From Tumidithrix helvetica (GTDB lineage Bacteria > Cyanobacteriota > Cyanobacteriia > Pseudanabaenales > Pseudanabaenaceae): DNA of 64,000 nucleotides. The DNA is taken from contig NZ_CBDDRA010000004.1 of NCBI RefSeq assembly GCF_965232925.1, positions 186,001 to 250,000 of the forward strand. The letters are read 5' to 3'. Below the pieces are notes generated by a model. The model was not told the DNA's origin, made no database searches, and saw nothing but the letters and a program-made list of their open reading frames with translations. This document shows, in pieces, positions 1-9,160 of this stretch (positions within the stretch are counted from its first letter, which is position 1; each line of letters begins with the position of its first letter). The translations under genes and the position numbers were made by a program.

Positions 1-2
1 TC

Positions 3-125
3 TTGATCGTCAAAGATCGGAACTCTATCCATGTTTGTAATGCACCCTCCCCAGCAGCCACTTCTTCACTAGAAATTGGCAAAGCGATCGCTTCTGAACT
101 AGGAGATCTAGTCAGTAAGTCATAG
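3..125 (+). CDS. C-terminal end of an FAD-dependent L-2-hydroxyglutarate oxidase-like protein (partial)
   Basis: Only the last 40 codons are in the window, in the frame starting at base 3 and ending with TAG at 123-125. The peptide contains HVCNAPSPAATSSLEIG followed by a short helix. This resembles the conserved tail of LhgO-type FAD oxidases, where an NAPSPAAT-like segment close to the C-terminus is usual. The family oxidises L-2-hydroxyglutarate to 2-oxoglutarate. It converges on the polysaccharide genes that follow. The assignment rests on this one motif and the 5' part would have to be read to confirm it. Confidence 0.55.
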   Translation: MIVKDRNSIHVCNAPSPAATSSLEIGKAIASELGDLVSKS

Positions 126-144
126 CCTAGAAGTCATAGCCTAG
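117..144. repeat. 14-bp tandem duplication
   Basis: The unit AAGTCATAGCCTAG occurs twice in direct tandem (117-130 and 131-144), followed by a further AAG. The first copy overlaps the stop codon of the preceding gene. It looks like a local slippage duplication without evident function. Confidence 0.8.
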
Positions 145-165
145 AAGCGAGTTCATGCCTACCCC

Positions 166-1239
166 CTACATCTCATATTGCTGTTTGGTCAAGCTAGCAA
201 CACACTTAGGGTGATGCCACTTACGTGCATAGTCTATAGATGCTTCAGCATGGCGCTCAAGCATCTGCCGATCTTCTAAACAATGCCGCAATACTTCATA
301 GATAGAGTTTGGATCGGCATGAATAACAGTCTCTTGGACATCCTTTGCCATTTGAGGTGGGAGAAAATGTAAGTCTGCTTGAGCAATTCTAGCAATCACA
401 GGTTTGCCCATCGCCATCACCTCTACAGCAAAGCCACCATACCAACCAATCAAAATTTGATCGATCACTAAATCTGCCTCACGATACAGTTGTAAAGCTT
501 GGGTATGGGGAATTTTTTCTACGATCGCAAAGTCAAAGTACTCGGAATGAGTTTTCTGTAGTTGAGCGATCGCTGCCAAAATATAATCGCTACCTTTTGC
601 CGCCCGATTGGTGGGTGCATGCACAATTTTGAGTTTTTTACGATGTACTTTAGGTACAACAGGTTCAATTCCATCCAAGCTAATTGCATAGGGAAGAAAC
701 GAAGATTTTTCGTGCGGTAAAAAGTACATTAAGTCAGGATTTAATGCCCAAATATGCTGTACATACTGTTGCATCTTCTGAATTCCTTGCTGTCGAAACC
801 GATCGAGAGAACCTGAATTACACTGACCGTTATAGCAGTCAGCGTTGTGACAAGCAGCAATCTTTGTACGCAGCATCGTGGGATATTTTTGGCGAATATC
901 ACAGCCATTATAGGTTGCAAATAACTTTGCTTCTTTTGGATAAAAAGGCAATTCTAAATGATTGAGGTGATTGTGGGGAGAATGAAATAACGAGGAACCA
1001 AAGTTGAAGTGAAATACATCGTACTGACTTCTAATCTCTAAAAAAGTTTTAGCTAGCTTGGCAAATTTGAGAATAGGAGAAGAAATTTTGTCTAAACCTA
1101 AATCAATATCACAGGGGTATAAGAGCCAATCATTGCTTTTAAATAATACAAAGCTATCTAAACCAAAAGTTTTTTCACCTTGAGCAAGTCCCCAAGAATG
1201 ACCGCCAGTATAAGTAGGTAAATGTAGAACCTTCATCAT
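166..1239 (-). CDS. Glycosyltransferase, GT4-like C-terminal domain, with cysteine cluster
   Basis: A 357-residue predicted cytoplasmic glycosyltransferase. The C-terminal half has the nucleotide-sugar-binding Rossmann pattern: KIVHAPTNRAAKGSDYI near 204-220, then ADLVIDQ (D260, Q261) and a glycine-rich stretch ending EVMAMGKPV (E273). A cysteine cluster (C113, C130, C135, C140) sits in the middle, after an NGCDIRQ motif, as in related GT4-like proteins. Start: the first ATG at 1239 overlaps the upstream TGA (ATGA), giving translational coupling; a second ATG follows at once. It is the last gene of a four-gene block (4479 to 166) with 4-bp overlaps. Sugar and acceptor cannot be read from sequence. 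Confidence 0.85.
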   Translation of the reverse strand: MMKVLHLPTYTGGHSWGLAQGEKTFGLDSFVLFKSNDWLLYPCDIDLGLDKISSPILKFAKLAKTFLEIRSQYDVFHFNFGSSLFHSPHNHLNHLELPFYPKEAKLFATYNGCDIRQKYPTMLRTKIAACHNADCYNGQCNSGSLDRFRQQGIQKMQQYVQHIWALNPDLMYFLPHEKSSFLPYAISLDGIEPVVPKVHRKKLKIVHAPTNRAAKGSDYILAAIAQLQKTHSEYFDFAIVEKIPHTQALQLYREADLVIDQILIGWYGGFAVEVMAMGKPVIARIAQADLHFLPPQMAKDVQETVIHADPNSIYEVLRHCLEDRQMLERHAEASIDYARKWHHPKCVASLTKQQYEM

Positions 1240-2156
1240 TTATATTCGGATTGCAGCTCAAGAAGTTTATTTTTTACTGCTATCTCAAGATATTGCGCTA
1301 TAACCATTTTTACTCCTTCTTCAAAAGGAGTGAAAATAGGATTAAAAGTTTTTTGTAATCGCTGAATATCTGCAATTAAGTTAAAGGTTCGATATTGCTC
1401 GCGAACTTCAATTTCTACAGATTTCTTTAGTATGTTACTGACATGTTCTACAATACTGCGAATGCTTACAATTTCATTGCTACTTACATTGATCGTACCC
1501 ATGCCTGTTTTTTCTGTGTAGATACATTGAGCGATGATTCTTATAAGATCTTCAATATAAATTAGGGATATCTTTAAACCATCTAGATCGCTTAAATCCT
1601 GTGGATTTCTATCAACAAAAATTTTATTGCCTTGAGAGATGCTATTGAATAAATTTGGCACGAGTTTATCTGTTTGGCCACCACCATAAACGCCAAACAG
1701 ACGAACAATTGTTATATCCATATCGTTCTTAAACATAGAAAGTGCTTCTTCAGCATGGATCTTACTCAGTGCATACCAATTACTTCGATTGAGAGGACTA
1801 GCTTCTCCGAGCGAGGAGAAACTAGGAGCATACACATTACCAGTAGAAGTATAGATAAAGCGTTTTACCTTTGCTTGACGCGCCATCTCCGCAACTTGCA
1901 CTGCACTGACTACATTAACATTAAGAAGATGTCCAGCCTTTTCAGGGACTTGGCGATAGAAAGGTGACTGCGAGAGATAAATGACTGTATGCGTTTCTGG
2001 CGGAATTGAAAACCGATCGCTGAGGGTACCAGTAAGAGGAGAGATTCCATTACTATCTGAGGAACTGACTCCCAAAACATCTATTCCTTGCGTTTGAAGA
2101 TACTTAAGTAAGTGCTGCCCAATATACCCTCCTGAACCTACAATCAAAACCTTCAT
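1236..2156 (-). CDS. NAD-dependent epimerase/dehydratase (extended SDR)
   Basis: A 306-residue extended short-chain dehydrogenase/reductase. Visible are the N-terminal dinucleotide motif GSGGYIG (residues 7-13), the STGNVYAP strand carrying the catalytic Ser/Thr, and YALSK (YxxxK). Family members epimerise, dehydrate or reduce nucleotide sugars. It overlaps both neighbours by 4 bp (upstream glycosyltransferase at 2153, downstream glycosyltransferase at 1239), so the three are almost certainly co-translated and this enzyme probably makes a donor used by one of them. Substrate unknown. Confidence 0.85.
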   Translation of the reverse strand: MKVLIVGSGGYIGQHLLKYLQTQGIDVLGVSSSDSNGISPLTGTLSDRFSIPPETHTVIYLSQSPFYRQVPEKAGHLLNVNVVSAVQVAEMARQAKVKRFIYTSTGNVYAPSFSSLGEASPLNRSNWYALSKIHAEEALSMFKNDMDITIVRLFGVYGGGQTDKLVPNLFNSISQGNKIFVDRNPQDLSDLDGLKISLIYIEDLIRIIAQCIYTEKTGMGTINVSSNEIVSIRSIVEHVSNILKKSVEIEVREQYRTFNLIADIQRLQKTFNPIFTPFEEGVKMVIAQYLEIAVKNKLLELQSEYK

Positions 2157-3346
2157 ATAGAAATTCCTAAATCTTCATAGTTTTTTTTAAGGCGATTGGC
2201 AAATGCTTCTAATGTGAAATATTTTTCGATATACTGACGGCTCTTAATACCAATCTCGTATAAGCGATCGCGATCGCTGACAAGTTGATAAATATCTTGT
2301 TCTAGAGTGTTGATATGCGTATTTACAATTGGACACTCTTCAGGATGCATTAAATATTCTTGCGGTTTTCTGATGTAGCACATCACAGGTTTACCCATCG
2401 CCATACCCTCAAGTGCGAAATATCCATGAAATCCAATCAAGCATTGATCGAATATGATATCAGCAGAGCGATAGATTTCGAGAGCTTGTTCGTTAGCGAT
2501 TTTTTCAACGAGGACTAGTTCCACAGGAACTCCTTGAGCTGTCAATCGCTCCACAGCTTCGACAAGGAAATGAGTTCCTTTAAACGCACGATGATTCGGC
2601 GCATGCACGATCCTTATTGGTTTTTCAGAATCCTTTCGAGGATAAACGGGTTGATATTTTTCAGCTTTTGCTCCAAATAAATCCAACGGCCAAAAGAAAA
2701 GATCGTTACGACTGCCCGCAGTGTACTCAATCATGTCTCCCATCGAGAAAATAGCCGTTGCATATCTTTTCAGTTTCTCAAGATGTTGGATGCGCGTTTG
2801 TTCGTCACAAATACAGGCTTTGCCAATCGAAGGACATTCCGTACAGCAATTCGGTTCTCCTAGATTTTGTGTTGTTTGGCGGCTACGCACATCTGCACCA
2901 TAAGTCCAGAAAAAGATAGAAATCCCCAGCAGCTTATAAACAAACAGTTCCCTGAAATCTGACTGTAATGGTTTTCGAGAGAGTAATACGCCTCGATCCA
3001 TATACATATGAATGCGATCTGCCCAAAGACAAACCCAAAGAAAGGTAAAAAGAGATGTGAGCTTGCCAAGGATGGGGATTGATGTCCAAGGTTTGAGGTT
3101 GTAGTCAAAGTTGCTAGTAACAAAATAAGTATCGTAAACTAGCGACTTTGCATTCACACCTAGAAGTACTTCCGATTTTGCCTTAAGCGCTAAGGTAATA
3201 ATTGGCGCACCAGTCCATAGACTATTTGCAGCTGAGCCTTTTAGCATTAGTCTTTTGGCAGCAAATCTTACAGGAGCTAACAAAATTGCTATGCCTAGAA
3301 AGCAAATGGATAGAACTTCATAAGCAACCCAAAGTAAGATTTTCAC
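2153..3346 (-). CDS. Glycosyltransferase, GT4-like, with N-terminal hydrophobic segment and cysteine cluster
   Basis: A 397-residue paralogue of the protein at 166-1239. It begins with a hydrophobic stretch (about residues 3-27) that may associate with the membrane. A cysteine cluster follows in the middle (C167, C168, C171, C178, C180) after YGADVRS. The C-terminal donor-binding domain has RIVHAPNHRAFKGTHFL, ADIIFDQ (D300) and EGMAMGKPV (E313). It is coupled by 4-bp overlaps to the methyltransferase upstream and the SDR downstream. The cysteine cluster in both paralogues could bind a metal, which is inference. Confidence 0.82.
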   Translation of the reverse strand: MKILLWVAYEVLSICFLGIAILLAPVRFAAKRLMLKGSAANSLWTGAPIITLALKAKSEVLLGVNAKSLVYDTYFVTSNFDYNLKPWTSIPILGKLTSLFTFLWVCLWADRIHMYMDRGVLLSRKPLQSDFRELFVYKLLGISIFFWTYGADVRSRQTTQNLGEPNCCTECPSIGKACICDEQTRIQHLEKLKRYATAIFSMGDMIEYTAGSRNDLFFWPLDLFGAKAEKYQPVYPRKDSEKPIRIVHAPNHRAFKGTHFLVEAVERLTAQGVPVELVLVEKIANEQALEIYRSADIIFDQCLIGFHGYFALEGMAMGKPVMCYIRKPQEYLMHPEECPIVNTHINTLEQDIYQLVSDRDRLYEIGIKSRQYIEKYFTLEAFANRLKKNYEDLGISI

Positions 3347-4479
3347 AGGATCGGCTTTGCGAACAGTACAGAAATTCCGTTTGGATTCGAAGGGTTAAAT
3401 TGGTAATCTGTTACCCCTAATTCATGTAGCCATTCTGCAACTTCGTCTTCAGTGTGTTGCCACGCATTATGAGGATGATACCAATCAAAATTCACCATAT
3501 TGTTGGTCTCAAAATCAAAGGCATCGTTCCAGAAACACTTGACAAAGTTGTAATAGAAAAGCCGCTGTACATCATGAGTTCCCGCTGGAATCCCTAGGAC
3601 GGAAATGTCTTTTTCTAGAGTAATCTTGGCATTAAGATGACTAAGTTCTCTACCCAACTCAGTCAGTCCTTCACAGGCTTTGTAACAAGCATCAGGGTCA
3701 AGCTTGGTGAAATGTTCGCGAATGTAGCGATCGCAAAACTGTCTTGCTGCACCCATCTGCTTATACACATAGAAAAACATCTGACCACCAGGTTTAAGTT
3801 TGTTGTATATCGCAAATAACGCTTGTTTCGTGTCAGGGGTATGGTGCAAAACCCCGTCAGCAATAATAAAGTCAAACATGCGATCGGCAAATGGCATTGC
3901 CATTAAGTCTGCCTGAATTACGTGGCAGTTAGGTAAATGTTTCGTATTCTCAAAAGTCGTAAATGCTGCATCAGAAACATCCACAGCAAAAACCTTTGCC
4001 TCTGGATTTTCGGCGATCGTTTCAGCAATAAACTTTGTATTGAAACCCGACCCAGGTCCAATTTCTAATACTGTTTGAAACTGTCGATAAAACTTCTTGA
4101 GATCGTCAATTGTCGAAACACCCAGTTTTTTGCAATACCAACTGTAAAGGAATTCCTGGTGCGGTTGCTCTAAACCGTAGGTGCGAAATCGACTCCATTT
4201 ATCTGAGAAGGTTGTATTGGTTAATAGCTGCTCGCTTTCGGCTCCCGACAAAGATGACTCAACCAGCTTCACCAGACTATATTTCTCTTGAAACCATGTA
4301 AAGTTAGGTCTAAGCAATCCTTGTAAAAAGCAAGGAACCCCCTTGACGATTGGATACCAGTAGTCATCTGTGAGAAAAGCACCTTCGATTACTTGCTCCC
4401 GATCCTTTTGAAAGCAGCGAAAATCAACTTTCTCTGAACTCACAGGAATTTTTAAATTTTGGAAAACCTCTTGTCTCAT
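3343..4479 (-). CDS. Class I SAM-dependent methyltransferase
   Basis: A 378-residue protein. The N-terminal 60 residues look like the Trm112-like leader found on many such enzymes (YPIVKGVPCFLQG near 43-54). The methyltransferase core starts at motif I, VLEIGPGSGFNTKF (137-150), followed by FAVDVSDAAF and DFIIADGVLHHTPD. First gene of the coupled block running down to 166. It is separated from the upstream glycosyltransferase stop at 4532 by 52 bp. Likely methylates a sugar or a glycan intermediate; the exact substrate is not visible. Confidence 0.85.
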   Translation of the reverse strand: MRQEVFQNLKIPVSSEKVDFRCFQKDREQVIEGAFLTDDYWYPIVKGVPCFLQGLLRPNFTWFQEKYSLVKLVESSLSGAESEQLLTNTTFSDKWSRFRTYGLEQPHQEFLYSWYCKKLGVSTIDDLKKFYRQFQTVLEIGPGSGFNTKFIAETIAENPEAKVFAVDVSDAAFTTFENTKHLPNCHVIQADLMAMPFADRMFDFIIADGVLHHTPDTKQALFAIYNKLKPGGQMFFYVYKQMGAARQFCDRYIREHFTKLDPDACYKACEGLTELGRELSHLNAKITLEKDISVLGIPAGTHDVQRLFYYNFVKCFWNDAFDFETNNMVNFDWYHPHNAWQHTEDEVAEWLHELGVTDYQFNPSNPNGISVLFAKPIL

Positions 4480-4531
4480 GGATACTTAATATTTGGTGGT
4501 TGCAATAATTAAAAAAAAGCAGAATAGCAAT

Positions 4532-6181
4532 CTAGTCAGTCATAAGTAACAGTTTATATTGCTGTAGTTGCGTTTGTACCGTTGACTTTGAGCTATGGTA
4601 TTTGTCAATCCACTGCTTAGCAGATTGTGATAAGTGATGGAGCCTTTCAGGACAAGCGATCGCCTCCTCAATGGCTTGCACAATTTGTACATCAGTTTGA
4701 CAGTTAAGCACTGGTGGCGATCGATCGTATTGCCGTAGAATTTCAGCTTCATTGAGATACGTGCAGATCGGTGCACCGACTGCCATTGCTTTAAACATCA
4801 CTCCACCAAACGATCCAAGCTTAAACTGATCGACAACCACATGACAGGCTTTCACAGTGCGCTCAAACTGCACGGTTCCCATAGGCTCTTGCCAAAGCAC
4901 ATAGTCAGCACATTGATTTTCTTGCAAGAAGTGAATGCTGTCCTGCACGTTCTTACCCCATCGACAGCACACCATGCCCACTTTATGCCCCAGCAGTCGC
5001 AAGCGACAGAAGGCTTTCAAAAAAACGTCGTTACTTTTGTCTGCATAGCCAGTTCCAATCACCCAATCCTGCCGTGTTGGGAAAAAGAAAAGGAAATCGG
5101 CATTGAGTTGCTGACATAGCTGTTGACGTAATTCTTGCCAACCGCTTACAGCGACACCATGATTTTCATCATAGGGATGATTGAGGTAGGAAACTCTCTC
5201 TCCAGCCAAGTAATGGGCATTTTCTAAGCAATCAGAATTTGTAACAAAGACATGCTGTGCTTCACTATAGGAAATAGCGGTGATTCTACCCTGTGTTGTA
5301 TTGTGGAAAGGAATCTCTCTCAAGGTTCCATGCTCAAAGGCAAAATACTTTTTACCTGCTAGCAATGGCCAAATCGGATCGGTAGAATAGCCTTGGATAA
5401 TGTCGTATTGTTCAAAAAGTTCAGTCCACCAAACAATTAAACGGCGATAGTCAGTTAAATCGCTTACCAACAAACGATCGGTACGTTCGGGGAACTTAAG
5501 GTGAAATAGTTGAATAACTTCTTCTATCCTTGCATCAAACAACTTGCTACTTTTGTGAAGAGGAGAATATTTTTGAGGGGGTTGAATAATTTCTTCTATC
5601 CTTGCATCAAACGACTTGCTACTTTCGTGAAGAGGAGAATATTTTTGAGGAGAAAGAAGAGTGTATATCTTGGTGATTAGAAGTGTGATTTTTGCCTTGA
5701 AATATTTTACATAAGTTTTTAGCTTTCTATATAAGAAGTACAAAAAGCTGCCAATTAAACAGGTTATTGCATACCTATATAATTCTAGTTTAAGCCATAA
5801 AAAATTTGCAGACTTAAAATCATTTTGCCGCTTTGCTAGCAAGTAGCGAATGCAAAGCTTTATAGGACCTTGAACAAACCACCTCGGGCGTTGGAAACCA
5901 TTTAAGTTTACAGAATGCCAGTTTGGGAAAAACTGATCGCGTACAGTTTCAACAAAGTCTGCATCTTCCCATTCTGGGCAGCCCATGATGTGGTAGTAGT
6001 CATAACAAATAACATCACAATCCAAACCAACATCATTCAGCAACTTAGCATTGTTATAGGCGTTATTTGCAATATTACCTATGTGTAAAACTCGTGGCGA
6101 TCGCCCATGCTGCTGGCGAAACTTTTCCAGCCAATCATATTCGCTCGGAGAGCATTGATTTTCGAATTGAGGTTCTATCAT
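4532..6181 (-). CDS. Long glycosyltransferase with internal 24-residue tandem duplication
   Basis: A 549-residue protein closely related to the one at 9161-10771 (shared start MIEPQ, HGRSPR and a long near-identical segment at residues 31-76). Shared middle motif AFEHGTLREIPF is near 281. The C-terminal domain has CHVVVDQFKLGSFGG (D451). The glutamate that the paralogues carry before the xMAxGxP segment is replaced by lysine (K464), so the usual catalytic Glu may be missing. Residues about 177-224 consist of two 24-residue copies, matching a 72-bp DNA duplication. A hydrophobic patch at about 138-150 may contact the membrane. Start ATG at 6181. Confidence 0.8.
   Translation of the reverse strand: MIEPQFENQCSPSEYDWLEKFRQQHGRSPRVLHIGNIANNAYNNAKLLNDVGLDCDVICYDYYHIMGCPEWEDADFVETVRDQFFPNWHSVNLNGFQRPRWFVQGPIKLCIRYLLAKRQNDFKSANFLWLKLELYRYAITCLIGSFLYFLYRKLKTYVKYFKAKITLLITKIYTLLSPQKYSPLHESSKSFDARIEEIIQPPQKYSPLHKSSKLFDARIEEVIQLFHLKFPERTDRLLVSDLTDYRRLIVWWTELFEQYDIIQGYSTDPIWPLLAGKKYFAFEHGTLREIPFHNTTQGRITAISYSEAQHVFVTNSDCLENAHYLAGERVSYLNHPYDENHGVAVSGWQELRQQLCQQLNADFLFFFPTRQDWVIGTGYADKSNDVFLKAFCRLRLLGHKVGMVCCRWGKNVQDSIHFLQENQCADYVLWQEPMGTVQFERTVKACHVVVDQFKLGSFGGVMFKAMAVGAPICTYLNEAEILRQYDRSPPVLNCQTDVQIVQAIEEAIACPERLHHLSQSAKQWIDKYHSSKSTVQTQLQQYKLLLMTD
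5509..5652. repeat. 72-bp tandem duplication inside a glycosyltransferase gene
   Basis: Two adjacent 72-bp copies (5509-5580 and 5581-5652) differ at only a few positions. They preserve the reading frame and encode two copies of PQKYSPLHxSSKxFDARIEE plus a short linker. The near identity suggests a recent event. The paralogue at 9161-10771 lacks the duplication. Confidence 0.92.
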
Positions 6182-6258
6182 TTTGAGCGATGGTTACTAA
6201 CGAAAAAACCTTCCCTAATATTAGATTTCAAGGATTTTCAAGTAAATAGGCAATCAGT

Positions 6259-6966
6259 TTATATCTTTATTAGCGCATCTAGACACGTTACGCTTAAAAC
6301 CCCAAGGCTCTCCATCGACATGCATAATTCTTGAAAGAATGTACGTGTTCCTCTTCCTTGGAAATAGTCTTGGTAATCAAAAGGAGATTTTTTTCCAGAT
6401 ATAAGTTCACTTTTAACTGATTCATAATCATCAAACGATCTTGTGTTTAATATGATATGCAATGGATGAAAGTCAAATACATATAAACTTTGTCCAGAAA
6501 GAGCTTGATGAATAATATTCCGATCGAATGGTAAATAGTTTAGATTTGTCCAGTTTCGGGGCATACAAAAATCCATATTATCCATATAGTAAATTGGCAA
6601 TTCCCAAACACCCCACGGATGTCGATAAGGAAACAAGTTCTGTTGAAGTAAAGGGGTAGCCATGCTCATATACTCATACCCTTGATGCTTCAAGTGTACT
6701 CCGAATGTCTGAGAATAAGCGCATGAATGAGTACGAATACCCTTGGGCTCGATTTTTAGGCTCTGAACCAAATCGCTGAGTTCTAGAGACCATGCTTTTG
6801 TTTGGGAGAGATATGGGTGTGGCTCAATTTCATGATCTCTCCAATCAACCCCATCTAAAGCTTTCCACAAAAAGAAAGTTCCCTTGCCTGGGAACAAATA
6901 ATCTTTTAAAAATTTTCCCATATCAACAGCAGACATATAGTCTGTATCAAAAGTCAAACAAATCAC
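6259..6966 (-). CDS. NodB-like polysaccharide-deacetylase family protein (short form 1)
   Basis: A 235-residue protein starting MICLTFDTDY, a variant of the NodB motif 1 (D7, D9). It then has EPHPYL (H50), GIRTHS (R78, H80) and VFDFHPLH (H167). The same ordered motif set occurs in the proteins at 8295-9044 and 17265-18740, so the three form one family in this window. Classical NodB enzymes use Asp and His residues to bind a metal and remove N- or O-acetyl groups. The motifs here deviate from the standard HxxxH, so deacetylase activity is inferred. No signal peptide is visible, suggesting a cytoplasmic substrate. Lies 21 bp after the methyltransferase at 6988. Confidence 0.75.
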   Translation of the reverse strand: MICLTFDTDYMSAVDMGKFLKDYLFPGKGTFFLWKALDGVDWRDHEIEPHPYLSQTKAWSLELSDLVQSLKIEPKGIRTHSCAYSQTFGVHLKHQGYEYMSMATPLLQQNLFPYRHPWGVWELPIYYMDNMDFCMPRNWTNLNYLPFDRNIIHQALSGQSLYVFDFHPLHIILNTRSFDDYESVKSELISGKKSPFDYQDYFQGRGTRTFFQELCMSMESLGVLSVTCLDALIKI

Positions 6967-6987
6967 CTTTTACTACCCCTTTTTTTC

Positions 6988-7785
6988 TTAGCGACGCTTA
7001 GTAAAAATGAAAGCGACGAGGTGACCCATATCCTCAAAATTTGGAAAGAACTTTGCAACTTGGCGGGCAATCTCATTAATTTTGTTGCTATACTTTGGCT
7101 GTTCTGGAGCTACCAATAACGGATGAACCACCCTAGTTAAAAAGTAATACATTCCAAATCGTTGAATATGTTCTAAATGATATAAGGGTTTACAAAAATC
7201 CAAAAGCTCTTGCTCGTGAAATTTTGCAGTAAAAAGACGATCTTTACCATCTGCGGCAATTGTATCCAACTGGAATTTTTCTCTAGCAGAGTTGAGCTTT
7301 TCCAAGCCTTCAAAAGTTCCTTCCATTAGTACCAAAACTCCTCCTGATTTGAGTACTCGATGAATCTCTTGTAAAGCCTTTTTCTGAAGTTCCCAATCGA
7401 GCAATGCCATCAAGCAACGCGAGCTAGTAACTACATCGAAGGTATTATTTTCATAGGGGAGTTCTAATACAGAAGCTTCTTGAAAATTGACTGTTCCAGA
7501 TAATGATGGGTTATTATTTTGGAGTAATTCTTTTGCTCCGGCAATCATATTTGCAGCATAGTCAATGCCATGAACATCTGCTTGAAAGCGCGAAGCATAC
7601 TGAATAACAGCATAGCCTAGACCGCAGCCAACATCTAAGACCTTGCAGTTGTCGTAGATATAGTTACAAGCTGTATCAATTTCAAGTTCTCGTAGACTGT
7701 AGTCACAAGCGGTAGTTTTATAGTCTAGTGTTGTTGCAATAGATTCATATCTTTTTTTCAGCTCTTGTGCATCATTAGTATTCAT
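6988..7785 (-). CDS. Class I SAM-dependent methyltransferase
   Basis: A 265-residue methyltransferase of the UbiE/Methyltransf_11 type. Motif I is VLDVGCGLGYAVIQYA near residue 49, followed by VHGIDYAANMIAGAKE and DVVTSSRCLMALLDW. A good ribosome binding site (AAGGA about 7 bp before the ATG at 7785) supports the start. First gene of the minus-strand series running to 166. The substrate is probably a sugar or a lipid-linked glycan from context only. Confidence 0.85.
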   Translation of the reverse strand: MNTNDAQELKKRYESIATTLDYKTTACDYSLRELEIDTACNYIYDNCKVLDVGCGLGYAVIQYASRFQADVHGIDYAANMIAGAKELLQNNNPSLSGTVNFQEASVLELPYENNTFDVVTSSRCLMALLDWELQKKALQEIHRVLKSGGVLVLMEGTFEGLEKLNSAREKFQLDTIAADGKDRLFTAKFHEQELLDFCKPLYHLEHIQRFGMYYFLTRVVHPLLVAPEQPKYSNKINEIARQVAKFFPNFEDMGHLVAFIFTKRR

Positions 7786-8294
7786 TGTTGTTCCTTAACT
7801 GTGAGTATTCGCCATCACTATGAACCAAAATAAAATCTTTAAGCTTCTTGATTTATCGGCTTGGTAGAATTTGAGATTGATTTTTTATTTTCCCTCTTTT
7901 AAGTATTGAAAGCCAAATCCATCCGTTTCTATTAGATGAGGTCAGAATTTTGGCTTGCAATCTACGATTTGTAACCATTGCTAGGAGAAAATTTTAGTGG
8001 TCGGAGAGAGTAGTTACGACGATTCTAGCACCTGATGATCGGCATCTAAGTGTTACTGAACCAGAATCTCTGTAATATAGGCTTATCTGAATCCAGCGTA
8101 GCTTAAATCTGATAGCCCTTTCACCAAGAAAGCTCTAGAGCTAGTTGTATTACCCCATATATTTATCAAAATTCCATACTGATACTGCTAAGATTTGATA
8201 TATGATTTTTTGAGAAGCTCTCTGCCAAAACAACCTCTAAAAACATCATTTTTCAGAACGTGTTAACTAGAATAAGTATATAAGGTTATTCACT
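7786..8294. other. Intergenic region between divergent genes
   Basis: This 509-bp stretch separates two genes that are read away from each other, so it must carry promoters for both. An AT-rich block just before 8295 (TAAGTATATAAGG) could hold a -10 element for the plus-strand gene, but no convincing -35 is visible. No coding segment or strong inverted repeat was seen. Confidence 0.5.
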
Positions 8295-9044
8295 GTGAGT
8301 AATGTAATTTTAACATTTGATATCGATTGGGTACCTGACTTTATTATCGATTTCATTGCCGAAAAATTGATAAAACAAAACGTACCTGCTACATGGTTTG
8401 TTACTCATCCCTGTGATGCAGTCGAACGGCTAAAAAATTACCCAGAACTATTTGAGTTAGGAATTCACCCTAACTTTAGACCTAATTCTTCACATGGCAA
8501 AGATCCTCATGAAGTAATTCAGTATTGTCTCAATCTCGTTCCTGACGCGATAACAATGCGAACCCATGGCTTGATTCAAGCGATATCTTTGTTTGATACA
8601 ATCATGAGAGAGACTCAAATTATTGCTGATGTAACGACGTATATGCCACATATTCCTAATCTTATGCCAGCTGAATATTGGCGTGAGGGTCGCATGATGC
8701 TGCGCATACCAACCTACTGGCAGGACGAATTGGAAATGACTCGACCTCAACCGATTTGGGATCCCAATCCTTTACTGAGCAATGGAACGGGAGTTAAAGT
8801 ATTCAATTTTCATCCTATTCACGTTTACCTAAATTCAGTAGATTCTAAGCCTTTCTCTAAGATAATCGAAAGAAATCCCCAGCTATCCAAAGCGAATCAA
8901 CCAGATTTGGAAGAGTTTATCCAAGACGGAACGGGAACGCTAACATTGCTGCAAAATTTATTGGAAGTAAAAGCTAACTTCATAACACTAGGCGAGTTTG
9001 CTCGACAATTCATTGCTCAGAAGCAAGTTTTGTTATCTTCATAG
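8295..9044 (+). CDS. NodB-like polysaccharide-deacetylase family protein (short form 2)
   Basis: A 249-residue protein with GTG start. Motifs in order are VILTFDIDW (D9, D11), ELGIHPNF (H58), TMRTHGL (R89, H91) and VFNFHPIH in the last third. These match the short paralogue at 6259 and the long one at 17265. It is the only plus-strand gene between 166 and 31196, standing alone between two minus-strand groups. Predicted hydrolase acting on an acetylated or otherwise acylated sugar; no secretion signal is visible. The start is uncertain because no clear ribosome binding site precedes the GTG. Confidence 0.75.
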   Translation: MSNVILTFDIDWVPDFIIDFIAEKLIKQNVPATWFVTHPCDAVERLKNYPELFELGIHPNFRPNSSHGKDPHEVIQYCLNLVPDAITMRTHGLIQAISLFDTIMRETQIIADVTTYMPHIPNLMPAEYWREGRMMLRIPTYWQDELEMTRPQPIWDPNPLLSNGTGVKVFNFHPIHVYLNSVDSKPFSKIIERNPQLSKANQPDLEEFIQDGTGTLTLLQNLLEVKANFITLGEFARQFIAQKQVLLSS

Positions 9045-9160
9045 TTCCTAGCAGCTAAAGGATCTCATTTCTAGAGTTCCTAAGAAGAAACACATAGTTC
9101 TGAAGATCTGCTTCTTTTTGATTTCCCACTTACCTGCCTTCATTGGAGACTAGGATTCAA

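Noticed and set aside
684..965. 93-codon plus-strand frame inside the glycosyltransferase at 166-1239
   Set aside because: It lies fully antisense to a gene with clear family motifs and has no ribosome binding site.
7786..8294. Possible insertion element between the divergent genes
   Set aside because: No terminal inverted repeats, transposase remnants or target duplication could be seen.
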